A stretch of 44,135 nt of DNA from Paucimonas sp. Its GTDB lineage: Bacteria; Pseudomonadota; Gammaproteobacteria; Pseudomonadales; Pseudomonadaceae. This document shows positions 35,489 to 44,135 of this stretch, one piece after another; within the stretch, counting starts at the first letter, position 1; each line of letters opens with the position of its first letter. Position numbers and translations under genes: made by a program. The notes below the pieces were generated by a model. It saw only the letters and a list, made by a program, of their open reading frames with translations. It ran no database searches and was not told the DNA's origin. The stretch is from assembly GCA_031253995.1 (NCBI GenBank), contig JAIRVG010000027.1:1-44135 (forward strand), given 5' to 3'.

Positions 35489-35632
35489 GTGGGAGCGGAT
35501 TCATCCGCGATCGGCGGCACAGCCGTCGTAAAACCTGAGTCCCGAGTTCTCCTGACACACCGCAGATACAGGTTTTATGGCCGCTTCGCGGCCAATCGCG
35601 GCGGTCCGGCGTCCCGGTGAATCCGCTCCCAC
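35489..35632. repeat. REP pair plus dispersed repeat, copy 2
   Basis: GTGGGAGCGGATTCATCC (35489-35506) and its inverted match (35616-35632) frame a segment from 35520 that resembles 25059-25156. It lies between catA and benE and could form a large hairpin in the mRNA. No gene is seen in the 270-bp spacer. Confidence 0.82.
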
Positions 35633-35702
35633 GTCCCTGCTAAATCAATGAGTCATGTGTTGAAGAGAGCGGGCCCCCGTCAATTCCTTGCGAGCACCCA
35701 GC

Positions 35703-36902
35703 ATGCCCACCCTGATCAAGGACTGCTCCCTGTCCGCCCTTGTCGCCGGCCTGATCGCTACCCTGATCTCCTACGCCGGCCCCCTGGTGATCATCTTCCA
35801 CGCCGCCGAGGCCGCCGGCCTGTCCCATGGCCAGCTGTCCTCCTGGGTCTGGGCGGTGTCCCTGGGCAGCGCCGTGCTCGGTGCCGTGCTCAGCCTGCAC
35901 TACCGCGTCCCGGTGGTGATCGCCTGGTCCATTCCCGGCTCCGCGCTGCTGGTCACGGCCCTGCCGCAACTGGGGCTGGAACAGGCTGTCGGCGCCTACC
36001 TGCTGGCCAACCTGATTCTCCTGGCCATCGGCCTCAGCGGCGCCTTCGACCGCCTGATCGCCCGCTTGCCAGGTTCCATCGCCGCCGGCATGCAGGCCGG
36101 CATCCTGTTCAGCTTCGGCATCGAAGTGTTTCGCGCCTTGCCGGTACAGCCACTGCTGGTCACGGCGATGTTCGTCACCTACGTGCTGATGCGCCGGGTG
36201 CAGCCACGCTATGCGGTGGCGGCGGTGCTGCTGGTCGGTGCGCTGGTGACCGTGGCCAGCGGGCAGTTTCGCGGTGAGGCGCTGGTCATGGCGCTGGCCT
36301 CGCCACAGCTGGTTACTCCGCACTTCAGCCTGTCCGCGCTGTTCAGCCTGGCCCTGCCGCTGGTGCTGGTGGCCCTGACCGGCCAGTTCATGCCCGGCAT
36401 GGTGGTACTGCGCAGCGCCGGCTACCACACCCCGGCCAGTCCTTTGATCAGTGCCAGTGCCCTCGGCGGGATGCTGCTCGCACCCTTCGGCTGCCATGGC
36501 CTCAACCTGGCGGCGGTCACCGCCAGCCTCTGCACCGGCCGCGAAGCCCATGAAGACCCGCGCCGACGCTATATCGCCGCGCTGTCCGGCAGCGCCCTGT
36601 ACCTGCTGCTGGGCATTGCCGGGGCGACCCTGATGTCGCTGTTCGCCGCTTTTCCCGCCGCATTGATCGCGGCCCTGGCCGGCCTCGCGCTGTACGGCGC
36701 CATCAGCGAGGCCCTGAGTCGCAGCCTGGCCGAGCCGGCGGAGCGCGATGCCGGCCTGTTCACTTTCCTGGTCACCGCCTCGGGGGTGTCCTTCCTCGGT
36801 TTGTCGGCGGCCTTCTGGGGCCTGCTGTTCGGCCTCGCCGCCCACGGCCTGCTGCGTCTGCGCCGACCCCAACCCGCCGCGGCCCTGCGCCGCGATACCT
36901 GA
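35703..36902 (+). CDS. benE: benzoate/H+ symporter BenE family
   Basis: A 399-residue inner-membrane transporter with about twelve hydrophobic segments (NCS2-like, BenE family). Typical stretches are IAWSIPGSALLVTALP (about 80-95) and FGCHGLNLAAVTASLCTGRE (about 261-280). It should import benzoate. ATG 35703 is preferred over a TTG 15 bp upstream; its ribosome site is weak. With benK interrupted, it may be the main benzoate carrier here. Confidence 0.93.
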   Translation: MPTLIKDCSLSALVAGLIATLISYAGPLVIIFHAAEAAGLSHGQLSSWVWAVSLGSAVLGAVLSLHYRVPVVIAWSIPGSALLVTALPQLGLEQAVGAYLLANLILLAIGLSGAFDRLIARLPGSIAAGMQAGILFSFGIEVFRALPVQPLLVTAMFVTYVLMRRVQPRYAVAAVLLVGALVTVASGQFRGEALVMALASPQLVTPHFSLSALFSLALPLVLVALTGQFMPGMVVLRSAGYHTPASPLISASALGGMLLAPFGCHGLNLAAVTASLCTGREAHEDPRRRYIAALSGSALYLLLGIAGATLMSLFAAFPAALIAALAGLALYGAISEALSRSLAEPAERDAGLFTFLVTASGVSFLGLSAAFWGLLFGLAAHGLLRLRRPQPAAALRRDT

Positions 36903-36977
36903 AGGAGAGCTACCACTTTCGACCCTCACCGTATTCCAGCGCCTTACCCATAAAAACAAGATCAAGAGAGCTTCGGA

Positions 36978-38228
36978 ATGAACCACACCCCTTGCGTCGT
37001 ACTGGGCCTGAGCCTGCTCAGCCAACCCCTGCTGGCCGCCGAGAACGGCTTCTTCGAGGGTTCCAAGGCCAGCCTTGCCGCCCGCAACTATTACTTCAGC
37101 CGCGATTTCTCCGATATCGTCGGTGCCAGCCAGCAATCGAAAGCCGAGGAGTGGGCCCAGGGCTTCATCCTCGACTTCAAGTCCGGCTACACCCCTGGGC
37201 CCATCGGCTTCGGCGTGGATGCCCTGGGCCTGCTGGGCATCCGCCTCGACAGCAGTCCCGACCGGGTCAACACCGGGTTGTTGCCGGTGCACGGCGATGG
37301 CCGTGCCGCCAGCGAGTACAGCCGCCTGGCACCGACCTTCAAGATGCGCCTGTCGAAGACCGAACTACGAGTCGGCGAGCTGCAGCCCAACCTGCCGGTA
37401 CTGACCTTCAGCGATATCCGCCTGCTGCCGCCGACCTACCAGGGTGTCAGCCTGAGTTCCAGCGAGCTCGATGGCCTCACCGTGCAGGCCGGGCACTTGC
37501 GTTCGACCCACCTGCGCAACGAGGCCGGCGACGGGAAGATGCTGGCGATGCTCGGCCACGTACCCCAGCGCCAGGCCGAGAGTGACGCCTTCGACTATGT
37601 TGGCGGCGACTACGCCTTCAACGGCGGCCAGAGCAGTGCCAGCCTGTGGTACGGGCAGTTGCAGGATATCTACCGGCAGGGTTTCGTCGGCTTCAAGCAC
37701 AGCCAGCCGGTGGGCAGTTGGGTGCTGGGGGCCAATGTCGGTTACTTCACGGCGCAGGAGGAGGGCGATGCCTTGCTCGGGCGCATCGACAACCAGGCGT
37801 TCTTCTCGATGTTCAGCGCACGGCATGGGGGGCATACCCTGTATGCGGGGTACCAGGCGATGTACGGCGACAGCCCGTTCCCGCGGGTGTTCGCCAATAT
37901 CACCCCGCTGGGCAACGAGGTGCCGACCTACGAGTTCGCCTACACCGACGAGCGTTCGTACCAGGTGCGTTACGACTACAACTTCGTCGCCCTTGGTATT
38001 CCCGGGCTGACGGCGTCGGTGCGCTATATCACCGGCGACAATGTCACGACTGGCCAGGGCTTCGAGGGCAAGGACCGTGAGCGCGACCTGGACCTGACCT
38101 ATGCGGTGCAGAGCGGGGTGCTGAAGGGGTTGGGGATTCGCGTGCGCAATGCGATGGCGCGGTCGAACTACCGTAGTGATATCGATGAGAACCGGTTGAT
38201 CCTCAGCTATACGTGGCAGCTCTTCTGA
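36978..38228 (+). CDS. benF: benzoate-specific OprD-family porin
   Basis: A 416-residue outer-membrane porin of the OprD/OccK type. A signal peptide ([13 protein letters not shown], cleavage at about residue 21) and the C-terminal Phe suit an 18-strand barrel. [20 protein letters not shown] (about 25-44) and the [14 protein letters not shown] segment are family marks. Position in the ben cluster after benE points to benzoate uptake. Confidence 0.92.
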   Translation: MNHTPCVVLGLSLLSQPLLAAENGFFEGSKASLAARNYYFSRDFSDIVGASQQSKAEEWAQGFILDFKSGYTPGPIGFGVDALGLLGIRLDSSPDRVNTGLLPVHGDGRAASEYSRLAPTFKMRLSKTELRVGELQPNLPVLTFSDIRLLPPTYQGVSLSSSELDGLTVQAGHLRSTHLRNEAGDGKMLAMLGHVPQRQAESDAFDYVGGDYAFNGGQSSASLWYGQLQDIYRQGFVGFKHSQPVGSWVLGANVGYFTAQEEGDALLGRIDNQAFFSMFSARHGGHTLYAGYQAMYGDSPFPRVFANITPLGNEVPTYEFAYTDERSYQVRYDYNFVALGIPGLTASVRYITGDNVTTGQGFEGKDRERDLDLTYAVQSGVLKGLGIRVRNAMARSNYRSDIDENRLILSYTWQLF

Positions 38229-38442
38229 GGGAATGCGGTCGATCTGTGGATGCTGTGCGCTGATCGAACAGGCTGCCCGGTCGCCCTGTCCGCTATCCGC
38301 ACGGCTTTCTATGGCTTCGAAGGGCACACCGACGGTCGCCTGCTGACGAAACCCCGCGACAGCGCGCTAGAATCGATCCACCGTGACGACCGCTGTCCCA
38401 GGCAGCGGCGAAAGAACAATAACGACAACGAGTGCCTTGCCT

Positions 38443-39405
38443 ATGGAAAGCCGCCTGCTCAGCGAGCGCAGTAGCGTGTTCCACCGTGCCGACCCCTATG
38501 CGGTGTCCGACTACGTCAACCGGCACGTAGGCCAGCACTGCATCGGCCTGTCCCGCACCACCCACCCCCAGGCCAGCCTGAGCCACCGCAAGTTCGCCGA
38601 GCTGGACCTGTGCCGCATCAGCTACGGCGGCAGCGTGCGGGTCACTTCGCCGGCACTGGAGTCGATCTACCACCTGCAGGTCCTGCTCAATGGCAATTGC
38701 CTGTGGCGCCGGGGCAGCCAGGGCGAACGCTACCTGCTGCCGGGGGAGCTGCTGCTGATCAACCCGGACGAACCAGTGGACCTGACCTATTCCGAAGACT
38801 GCGAGAAATTCATCCTCAAGGTGCCCACCCGCCTGCTCGACAGCCTGTGCGACGAGCAGCGCTGGCAGCGGCCCAGCGGCGGCGTGCGCTTCCTGCGCAA
38901 TCACTACCGGCTGGACGAGCTGGAAGGCTTCGTCAGCCTGCTGGCCATGGTCTGCCAGGAAGCCGAGGTCAGCGACCCGCTGCCACGGGTGCAGGGCCAT
39001 TACAGCCAGATCCTGGCGAGCAAGCTGCTGACCCTGATGAGCACCAATATCCGCCGCGAAAGCCTCGGCTCACCGGGTGCGAACCTGGAGCGGATCCTCG
39101 ACTACATCGAGCGCAACCTGAAGCTGGAACTGTCGGCCGAAGTGCTGGCCGAGCAGGCCTGCATGAGCCTGCGCTCGTTCTACGCGCTGTTCGACCGCCA
39201 CCTGGGCACGACGCCCAAGCAGTACGTGTTGCAACGCAAGTTCGAGCGTCTGCAGCAATGCCTGAGCGACCCCACCTGCACGGTGCGCAGCGTCACCGAG
39301 CTGGCGATGGACTACGGATTCATGCACCTGGGACGGTTCTCCGAGGGCTATCGCCAGCGTTTCGGCGAGCTGCCGTCGGAAACCTTCAGGCGGCGGGGAG
39401 CCTAG
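38443..39405 (+). CDS. benR: AraC/XylS-family activator of the ben operon
   Basis: A 320-residue AraC/XylS regulator. The N-terminal part contains [20 protein letters not shown] (about 12-31), typical of BenR; the C-terminal AraC domain is at about 220-318 ([20 protein letters not shown]). BenR activates the ben promoter with benzoate as effector, and matching TGCA-N6-GGATA boxes precede benA. The ATG at 38443 is preferred over an upstream in-frame start; the ribosome site is poor. It lies 215 bp after benF, an unusual place since benR is often beside benA. Its end overlaps lpxH by 20 bp. Confidence 0.9.
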   Translation: MESRLLSERSSVFHRADPYAVSDYVNRHVGQHCIGLSRTTHPQASLSHRKFAELDLCRISYGGSVRVTSPALESIYHLQVLLNGNCLWRRGSQGERYLLPGELLLINPDEPVDLTYSEDCEKFILKVPTRLLDSLCDEQRWQRPSGGVRFLRNHYRLDELEGFVSLLAMVCQEAEVSDPLPRVQGHYSQILASKLLTLMSTNIRRESLGSPGANLERILDYIERNLKLELSAEVLAEQACMSLRSFYALFDRHLGTTPKQYVLQRKFERLQQCLSDPTCTVRSVTELAMDYGFMHLGRFSEGYRQRFGELPSETFRRRGA

Positions 39406-40135
39406 GGGCGGGGGCGAAGTCGAACGGGGCCAGTTGGAAGCCCTGTTCGTCCACCTGCAGGGCCCAGCCCTGGCGGTCCCAGTCGCCGAGGACGATGCGC
39501 CGGGCGGCGCTGCCGTCGTCGAGGGTCAGCTTGTGGATCGCCGGACGGTGGGTATGGCCGTGGACCAGGGTACGCACGCCATGCTGGCGCATGATCCGCG
39601 GCACTTCCTCGGCGGTGACATCGATGATGTCGTTGGCCTTCATGCGGGTCTGCGTCTTGCTCTCGCTGCGCAGCTTGCGCGCCAGCTTGCGCCGGGTGGA
39701 CAGCGGCAGGTGGCGCAAGATCCACAGGCTCAGCGGGTTGCGCAGGGTGCGGCGCAGCTTCATGTAGGCTTCATCGCGGGTGCACAGGCTGTCGCCATGC
39801 ATCAGCAGCACCGGCTCGCCGCCCAGCTCGACCACGCTGGGGTCCTTGAGCAGGGTGCAGCCGGCGGCCTTGCAGAAGGCCTTGCCGATCAGGAAGTCGC
39901 GGTTGCCGTGCATCAGGAAGATCCGCGTGCCGCTGTCGCTCAACTGGCGCAGCGCCGCGCAGATGGAGGCCTGGAACGGCGTCATGCCGTCGTCGCCGAT
40001 CCAGGCTTCGAAGAAGTCGCCGAGGATGTACAGGGCCTGTGCATCCCGGGCGCGGGTAGCCAGCAGCTCAAGAAACGCCCGGGTGATGTCCGGGCGTTCT
40101 TCTTGCAGGTGAAGATCGGAGATCAGCAGTATCAC
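39386..40135 (-). CDS. lpxH: UDP-2,3-diacylglucosamine diphosphatase LpxH
   Basis: A 249-residue calcineurin-like phosphoesterase of lipid A synthesis, hydrolysing UDP-2,3-diacylglucosamine to lipid X. Metal-binding motifs are SDLHL (Asp7/His9), GDFFEAW, HGNRDFL, HGDSLC and HGHTHRP. The start is GTG at 40135, overlapping the ppiB stop (GTGA), so ppiB and lpxH are translationally coupled. Confidence 0.95.
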   Translation of the reverse strand: MILLISDLHLQEERPDITRAFLELLATRARDAQALYILGDFFEAWIGDDGMTPFQASICAALRQLSDSGTRIFLMHGNRDFLIGKAFCKAAGCTLLKDPSVVELGGEPVLLMHGDSLCTRDEAYMKLRRTLRNPLSLWILRHLPLSTRRKLARKLRSESKTQTRMKANDIIDVTAEEVPRIMRQHGVRTLVHGHTHRPAIHKLTLDDGSAARRIVLGDWDRQGWALQVDEQGFQLAPFDFAPAPRLPAA

Positions 40136-40632
40136 CCAATGAGCTCGGCTTTCACGATGACCACGTCTTCCTTCGGTACGTCCTGGTGGCCGGACTTGGA
40201 ACCGGTGGCGACCTTCTCGATGGCGTCGACCACTTCCTGGCCTTCGGTCACTTCACCGAACACCGCGTAGCCCCAGCCTTGCACGTTCTTGCCGCTGTGG
40301 TTGAGGAAGTCGTTGTCGGTGCCGTTGATGAAGAACTGCGCCGAAGCCGAATGCGGCTCCATGGTGCGGGCCATGGCGATCGAGTACTTCTTGTTCGGCA
40401 GGCCGTTGTCCGCTTCGTTCTGGATGCTGGCGCGGGTGCTCTTCTGCTTCATGTTGGTATCGAAGCCGCCGCCCTGGATCATGAAGCCCTTGATCACACG
40501 GTGGAAAATGGTGCCGTCGTAGTGGCCGTCTTGCACGTACTGGACGAAGTTCTCCACGGTTTTCGTAGCTTTCTCGCTGTCCAGTTGCAGGACGATGTCG
40601 CCGTGGTTGGTGCTCAGTTTGACTTTGGCCAT
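40132..40632 (-). CDS. ppiB: peptidyl-prolyl cis-trans isomerase B (cyclophilin)
   Basis: A 166-residue cytoplasmic cyclophilin. [15 protein letters not shown] (about 43-57), SAQFFIN (about 97-103) and the [20 protein letters not shown] stretch are characteristic. It speeds prolyl isomerisation in protein folding. ATG 40632 is used; the upstream region is weak in ribosome-site signal. It heads the ppiB-lpxH pair. Confidence 0.95.
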   Translation of the reverse strand: MAKVKLSTNHGDIVLQLDSEKATKTVENFVQYVQDGHYDGTIFHRVIKGFMIQGGGFDTNMKQKSTRASIQNEADNGLPNKKYSIAMARTMEPHSASAQFFINGTDNDFLNHSGKNVQGWGYAVFGEVTEGQEVVDAIEKVATGSKSGHQDVPKEDVVIVKAELIG

Positions 40633-40674
40633 GATTGAGTTCGCTCTTTTCGAAGGCATTTAAAAGGGGGGCGT

Positions 40675-40747
40675 AGCTTCAAGCTTCAAGTCTCAAGCTG
40701 CAAGAAAAAGCCGATCGCGTGGTTCTTGCGGCTTGCAGCTTGAAGCT
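40675..40747. repeat. imperfect inverted repeat AGCTTCAAGC... between ppiB and glnS
   Basis: Left arm 40675-40706 (AGCTTCAAGCTTCAAG to start) pairs imperfectly with right arm 40723-40747 (TTCTTGCGGCTTGCAGCTTG to start). The arms are built of CTTGCAG/CTTCAAG units common in Pseudomonas spacers. A T7 run follows at 40756-40762 on the plus strand, but no plus-strand gene lies upstream for it to terminate. Promoters for ppiB and glnS must lie around it. Confidence 0.6.
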
Positions 40748-40890
40748 TGTGGCTGTTTTTTTAGCAGGCGCCGCGATTATCCCGCCGGTTTGTCGGCGCG
40801 GTGCTGTCGGCGGCGCGACGGCTTCGGCTATGATAAGCGCTTTGTTTCACGCGGCCTACCCGCGCCGCACACCGGAATTCCAAGGATCCT

Positions 40891-42591
40891 ATGAGCAAGC
40901 CCACCGCCGACACCGCTCCCAATGCCGCCAAAGGGGCGCCTGCCGTCCCCGTCAACTTCCTGCGCCCGATCGTGCAGGCCGACCTGGACGCCGGCAAGCA
41001 CAGCAGCATCGTCACCCGTTTCCCCCCGGAGCCCAACGGTTACCTGCACATCGGCCACGCCAAGTCGATCTGCGTGAACTTCGGCCTGGCCCAGGAATTC
41101 GGCGGTGCCTGCCACCTGCGCTTCGATGACACCAACCCGGCCAAAGAGGACCAGGAGTACATCGACGCCATCCAGGAAGACGTCAAGTGGCTCGGTTTCC
41201 AGTGGACCGGCCCGGTGCGCTACGCCTCGGAATACTTCGATCAGTTGCATGACTGGGCCGTGGACCTGATCAAGTCGGGCAATGCCTACGTCTGCGACCT
41301 GACCCCGGAGCAGGCCAAGGAATACCGCGGCAACCTCACCGAGCCAGGCAAGAACAGCCCGTTCCGCGAGCGCAGCGTCGAGGAAAACCTGGACCTGTTC
41401 GCGCGCATGAAGGCCGGCGAGTTCAAGGACGGCGAGCGCGTGCTGCGGGCGAAGATCGACATGGCTTCGCCGAACATGAACCTGCGCGACCCGATCCTCT
41501 ACCGCATCCGTCATGCCCACCACCACCAGACCGGTGACAAGTGGTGCATCTACCCGAACTACGACTTCACCCACGGCCAGTCGGACGCCATCGAAGGCAT
41601 CACCCACTCCATCTGCACCCTGGAGTTCGAAGGCCATCGTCCGCTGTACGAGTGGTTCCTCGACCACCTGCCGGTGCCGGCCAAGCCGCGCCAGTACGAG
41701 TTCAGCCGCCTGAACCTGAACTACACCATCACCAGCAAGCGCAAGCTCAAGCAACTGGTGGACGAAAAGCACGTCGAAGGCTGGGACGACCCGCGCATGT
41801 CGACCCTGTCCGGCTTCCGCCGCCGCGGCTACACCCCGGCGTCGATCCGCAACTTCTGCGAGATGATCGGCACCAACCGTTCCGACGGCGTGGTCGACAT
41901 GTCCATGCTCGAATTCAGCATCCGCGACGACCTCGACCGCACCGCCCCGCGCGCCATGTGCGTGCTGCGTCCGCTCAAGGTGGTCATCACCAACTACCCG
42001 GAAGGCCAGGTCGAGCAGCTCGAACTGCCGCGCCATCCGAAGGAAGACATGGGCGTGCGTGTCCTGCCGTTCGCCCGCGAGCTGTACATCGACCGCGACG
42101 ACTTCATGGAAGAGCCGCCGAAGGGCTACAAGCGCCTGGAGCCGGCCGGTGAAGTACGCCTGCGTGGCAGCTACGTGATCCGCGCCGACGAGGCGATCAA
42201 GGACGCCGACGGCAACATCGTCGAGCTGCGCTGCTCCTACGACCCGGACACCCTGGGCAAGAACCCCGAGGGCCGCAAGGTCAAGGGCGTGATCCACTGG
42301 GTCCCGGCCGACGGCAGCGTCGAGTGCGAAGTGCGCCTGTACGACCGCCTGTTCAAGGCGGCGAATCCGGAAAAGACCGCCGATGGCGGCACCTTCCTCG
42401 ACAACATCAACCCTGATTCGCTGCAGGTGCTGCGTGGTTGTCGTGCCGAGCCATCGCTGGGCAACGCCCAGCCAGAGGACCGCTTCCAGTTCGAACGCGA
42501 AGGCTACTTCTGCGCCGACCTGAAAGACTCCCGTCCAGGCCAACCGGTATTCAACCGCACCGTGTCCCTGCGTGACTCCTGGGGCAGCTGA
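40891..42591 (+). CDS. glnS: glutaminyl-tRNA synthetase
   Basis: A 566-residue class-I aminoacyl-tRNA synthetase charging tRNA-Gln. The HIGH motif is in [15 protein letters not shown] (about 46-60) and the KMSKS equivalent is ITSKRKL (about 281-287). It ends with the two beta-barrel anticodon domains. The ATG follows AAGGATCCT. cysS starts 9 bp after it, so they form an operon. Confidence 0.97.
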   Translation: MSKPTADTAPNAAKGAPAVPVNFLRPIVQADLDAGKHSSIVTRFPPEPNGYLHIGHAKSICVNFGLAQEFGGACHLRFDDTNPAKEDQEYIDAIQEDVKWLGFQWTGPVRYASEYFDQLHDWAVDLIKSGNAYVCDLTPEQAKEYRGNLTEPGKNSPFRERSVEENLDLFARMKAGEFKDGERVLRAKIDMASPNMNLRDPILYRIRHAHHHQTGDKWCIYPNYDFTHGQSDAIEGITHSICTLEFEGHRPLYEWFLDHLPVPAKPRQYEFSRLNLNYTITSKRKLKQLVDEKHVEGWDDPRMSTLSGFRRRGYTPASIRNFCEMIGTNRSDGVVDMSMLEFSIRDDLDRTAPRAMCVLRPLKVVITNYPEGQVEQLELPRHPKEDMGVRVLPFARELYIDRDDFMEEPPKGYKRLEPAGEVRLRGSYVIRADEAIKDADGNIVELRCSYDPDTLGKNPEGRKVKGVIHWVPADGSVECEVRLYDRLFKAANPEKTADGGTFLDNINPDSLQVLRGCRAEPSLGNAQPEDRFQFEREGYFCADLKDSRPGQPVFNRTVSLRDSWGS

Positions 42592-42600
42592 GGAAATTTC

Positions 42601-43983
42601 GTGCTTACCATCTACAACACCCTGAGCAAGACCAAGGAAACCTTCAAGCCGCTGGAAGGCAACAAGGTGCGCATGTACGTCTGCGGCATGACCGTGTACG
42701 ACTACTGCCACCTGGGCCACGGCCGCAGCATGGTGGCCTTCGACCTGGTCACCCGCTGGCTGCGCTATAGCGGCTACGACCTGACCTACGTGCGCAACAT
42801 CACCGACATCGACGACAAGATCATCAACCGCGCCAACGAGAACGGCGAGGCCTTCGACGCCCTGACCGCGCGCATGATCGATGCCATGCACGAGGACGAG
42901 CGCCGCCTGAACATCCTCAAGCCGGACCTGGAGCCGCGTGCCACCGACCATATCCCCGGCATGCACGCGATGATCCAGACCCTGATCGACAAGGGCTACG
43001 CCTACGCCCCGGGCAATGGCGACGTGTACTATCGCGTCGGCAAGTTCGTCGGCTACGGCAAGCTGTCGCGCAAGAAGATCGAAGACCTGCGCATCGGTGC
43101 GCGGATCGAAGTGGACGAGGCCAAGCAGGACCCGCTGGACTTCGTCCTGTGGAAGGGCGTCAAGCCGGGCGAGCCGAGCTGGGAGTCGCCGTGGGGCCCG
43201 GGCCGTCCGGGCTGGCACATCGAGTGCTCGGTGATGTCCACCTGCTGCCTGGGCGAGAGCTTCGACATCCATGGTGGCGGCAGCGACCTGGAGTTCCCGC
43301 ACCACGAGAACGAGATCGCCCAGAGCGAGGCCGCCACCGGCAAGCAGTACGCCAATTCGTGGATGCACTGCGGGATGATCCGTATCAACGGCGAGAAGAT
43401 GTCGAAGTCGCTGAACAACTTCTTCACCATCCGCGACGTGCTCGACAAGTACCACCCGGAGGTGGTGCGCTACCTGCTGGTGTCGAGCCACTACCGCAGC
43501 GCGATCAACTACTCCGAGGACAGCCTGCGGGATTCCAAGGGTGCGCTGGAGCGCTTCTACCACGCGCTGCGCGGCCTGCCTCGGGTGGCGCCGCAGGGTG
43601 GCGAGGAGTTCGTCGAGCGCTTTGCCGCGGCGATGAACGACGACTTCGGTACGCCGGAAGCCTGTGCCGTGCTGTTCGACCTGGTGCGCGAGATCAACCG
43701 TCTGCGGGACAGCGATGCCCAGGCGGCGGCGGGTCTGGCCGGGCGTCTGCGTGAGCTGGGTGACCTGCTGGGCGTGCTGCAGCTGGAGGCCGATGACTTC
43801 CTGCGGGCGGGGGCTGAAGGCAAGGTCGATGCGGCCGAGGTCGAAGCCCTGATCCAGGCGCGCCTGCAGGCGCGGGCCGAGAAGAACTGGGCCGAGTCCG
43901 ACCGCATTCGCGACCAGATCACGGCCATGGGCGTGGTACTGGAAGACAAGAAGGGCGAGACCACCTGGCGCCTGGCTGACTGA
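42601..43983 (+). CDS. cysS: cysteinyl-tRNA synthetase
   Basis: A 460-residue class-I synthetase. HIGH appears as CHLGHGRS (about 38-45) and KMSKS as [10 protein letters not shown] (about 264-273). Zinc ligands are Cys28 (VCGMT), a Cys in STCCLG (about 210), and His/Glu in FPHHENE. The start is GTG, preceded by GAGGAAATTTC. It lies 9 bp after glnS. Confidence 0.96.
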   Translation: MLTIYNTLSKTKETFKPLEGNKVRMYVCGMTVYDYCHLGHGRSMVAFDLVTRWLRYSGYDLTYVRNITDIDDKIINRANENGEAFDALTARMIDAMHEDERRLNILKPDLEPRATDHIPGMHAMIQTLIDKGYAYAPGNGDVYYRVGKFVGYGKLSRKKIEDLRIGARIEVDEAKQDPLDFVLWKGVKPGEPSWESPWGPGRPGWHIECSVMSTCCLGESFDIHGGGSDLEFPHHENEIAQSEAATGKQYANSWMHCGMIRINGEKMSKSLNNFFTIRDVLDKYHPEVVRYLLVSSHYRSAINYSEDSLRDSKGALERFYHALRGLPRVAPQGGEEFVERFAAAMNDDFGTPEACAVLFDLVREINRLRDSDAQAAAGLAGRLRELGDLLGVLQLEADDFLRAGAEGKVDAAEVEALIQARLQARAEKNWAESDRIRDQITAMGVVLEDKKGETTWRLAD

Positions 43984-43999
43984 AGCCTTGTGTTGCCAG

Positions 44000-44016
44000 T
44001 GATGGCCTCATCGCTG
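44000..44016. repeat. REP fragment cut by the next element
   Basis: GGCCTCATCGCTG (44004-44016) matches 13 bases of the REP region at 30753-30765, then the match stops abruptly. Sequence beyond looks unrelated, which suggests an insertion into the REP at about 44016/44017. Confidence 0.5.
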
Positions 44017-44072
44017 CATAGGTATCTACACAACTCCCATCATGGTCTATAAAAGAACCGCATGGATTCGAA

Positions 44073-44135
44073 ATGACCGGGCTCGATGCCCGACTGATCA
44101 AGCGGTACGACGAGTTAGTGATGGGACATACCAAC
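44073..44135 (+). CDS. N-terminus of a probable transposase, cut by the window end
   Basis: Twenty-one codons (MTGLDARLIKRYDELVMGHT to start) with no stop before the edge. The pattern of LDARL..RYD.LV..H resembles the beginning of IS4-type transposases known in Pseudomonas. The lower GC of the preceding about 55 bp and the truncated REP support a mobile element. The identity is tentative because only 21 residues are seen. Confidence 0.45.
   Translation, partial: MTGLDARLIKRYDELVMGHTN

Noticed and set aside
40675..40762. Inverted repeat plus T-run as a transcription terminator
   Set aside because: No plus-strand gene ends upstream, and ppiB runs away from it; the units look like a common Pseudomonas spacer repeat.
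40828..43563. 911-codon minus-strand open frame opposite glnS and cysS
   Set aside because: Both sense genes are certain synthetases; the antisense product is Val/Ala/Leu-rich with no domain.

Overview
The window is chromosomal DNA of a fluorescent Pseudomonas, most like the P. putida group. The grounds are high GC with strong C/G third-position bias, Pseudomonas-type REP repeats, a beta-alanine/malonate-semialdehyde locus followed by purine deaminases and a copZ/copA/cueR copper locus in an order I recall from P. putida, a complete benzoate-catechol catabolic cluster, and a ppiB-glnS-cysS housekeeping block. The assignment rests on recognition of families and gene order, not on a database search. 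No rRNA, tRNA or CRISPR array was found.

Layout. Positions 308-5609: beta-alanine degradation (mmsA and a beta-alanine:pyruvate transaminase, minus strand) with a divergent LysR regulator, then a RutR-like TetR regulator and a YigZ/IMPACT protein. 5886-7441: a small membrane protein facing a MerR regulator, with a canonical 19-bp-spacer MerR promoter between them, and an SDR. 7559-10019: 8-oxoguanine deaminase and adenine deaminase. 10077-14743: ArsR and LysR regulators, a quinone-oxidoreductase-type dehydrogenase, a 55-residue protein and a Bcr/CflA exporter. 14971-18556: the CueR copper regulon (copZ, an unnamed exported protein, copA, cueR) with two CueR promoters. 18561-25070: RIO kinase, AraC regulator, SBF/BASS transporter, and a thiolase / high-molecular-weight FabG / MaoC trio. 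25059-27660: an accessory patch of repeats, a leader RNA that could act as an attenuator, a small protein gene and a complete IS481-family element. 27713-39405: a one-direction benABCD-benK-catBCA-benE-benF-benR cluster. 39386-43983: lpxH-ppiB (minus) and glnS-cysS (plus). The window ends in the first codons of what looks like another transposase, placed in a REP sequence.

How it works together. The ben-cat cluster encodes benzoate entry (BenF porin, BenE, and BenK), ring dihydroxylation (BenABC), rearomatisation to catechol (BenD), and ortho cleavage to beta-ketoadipate enol-lactone (CatA, CatB, CatC). The promoter ahead of benA carries two perfect TGCA-N6-GGATA boxes spaced like the XylS-regulated Pm promoter, so BenR probably drives the operon. 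There is no catR next to catBCA in this window. benK has an in-frame TAA at codon 284 and is called a pseudogene, leaving benE as the apparent intact benzoate carrier.

Points most worth a second look: the benK nonsense codon, the Pm-like ben promoter lying only about 55 bp from a mobile-element/repeat patch, a leader with mutually exclusive hairpins ahead of a small gene, a repeat that supplies the stop codon of the MaoC gene, the group of DnaA boxes near 5-6 kb, and the small copper-locus exported protein. I did not find a clearly new multi-gene system.
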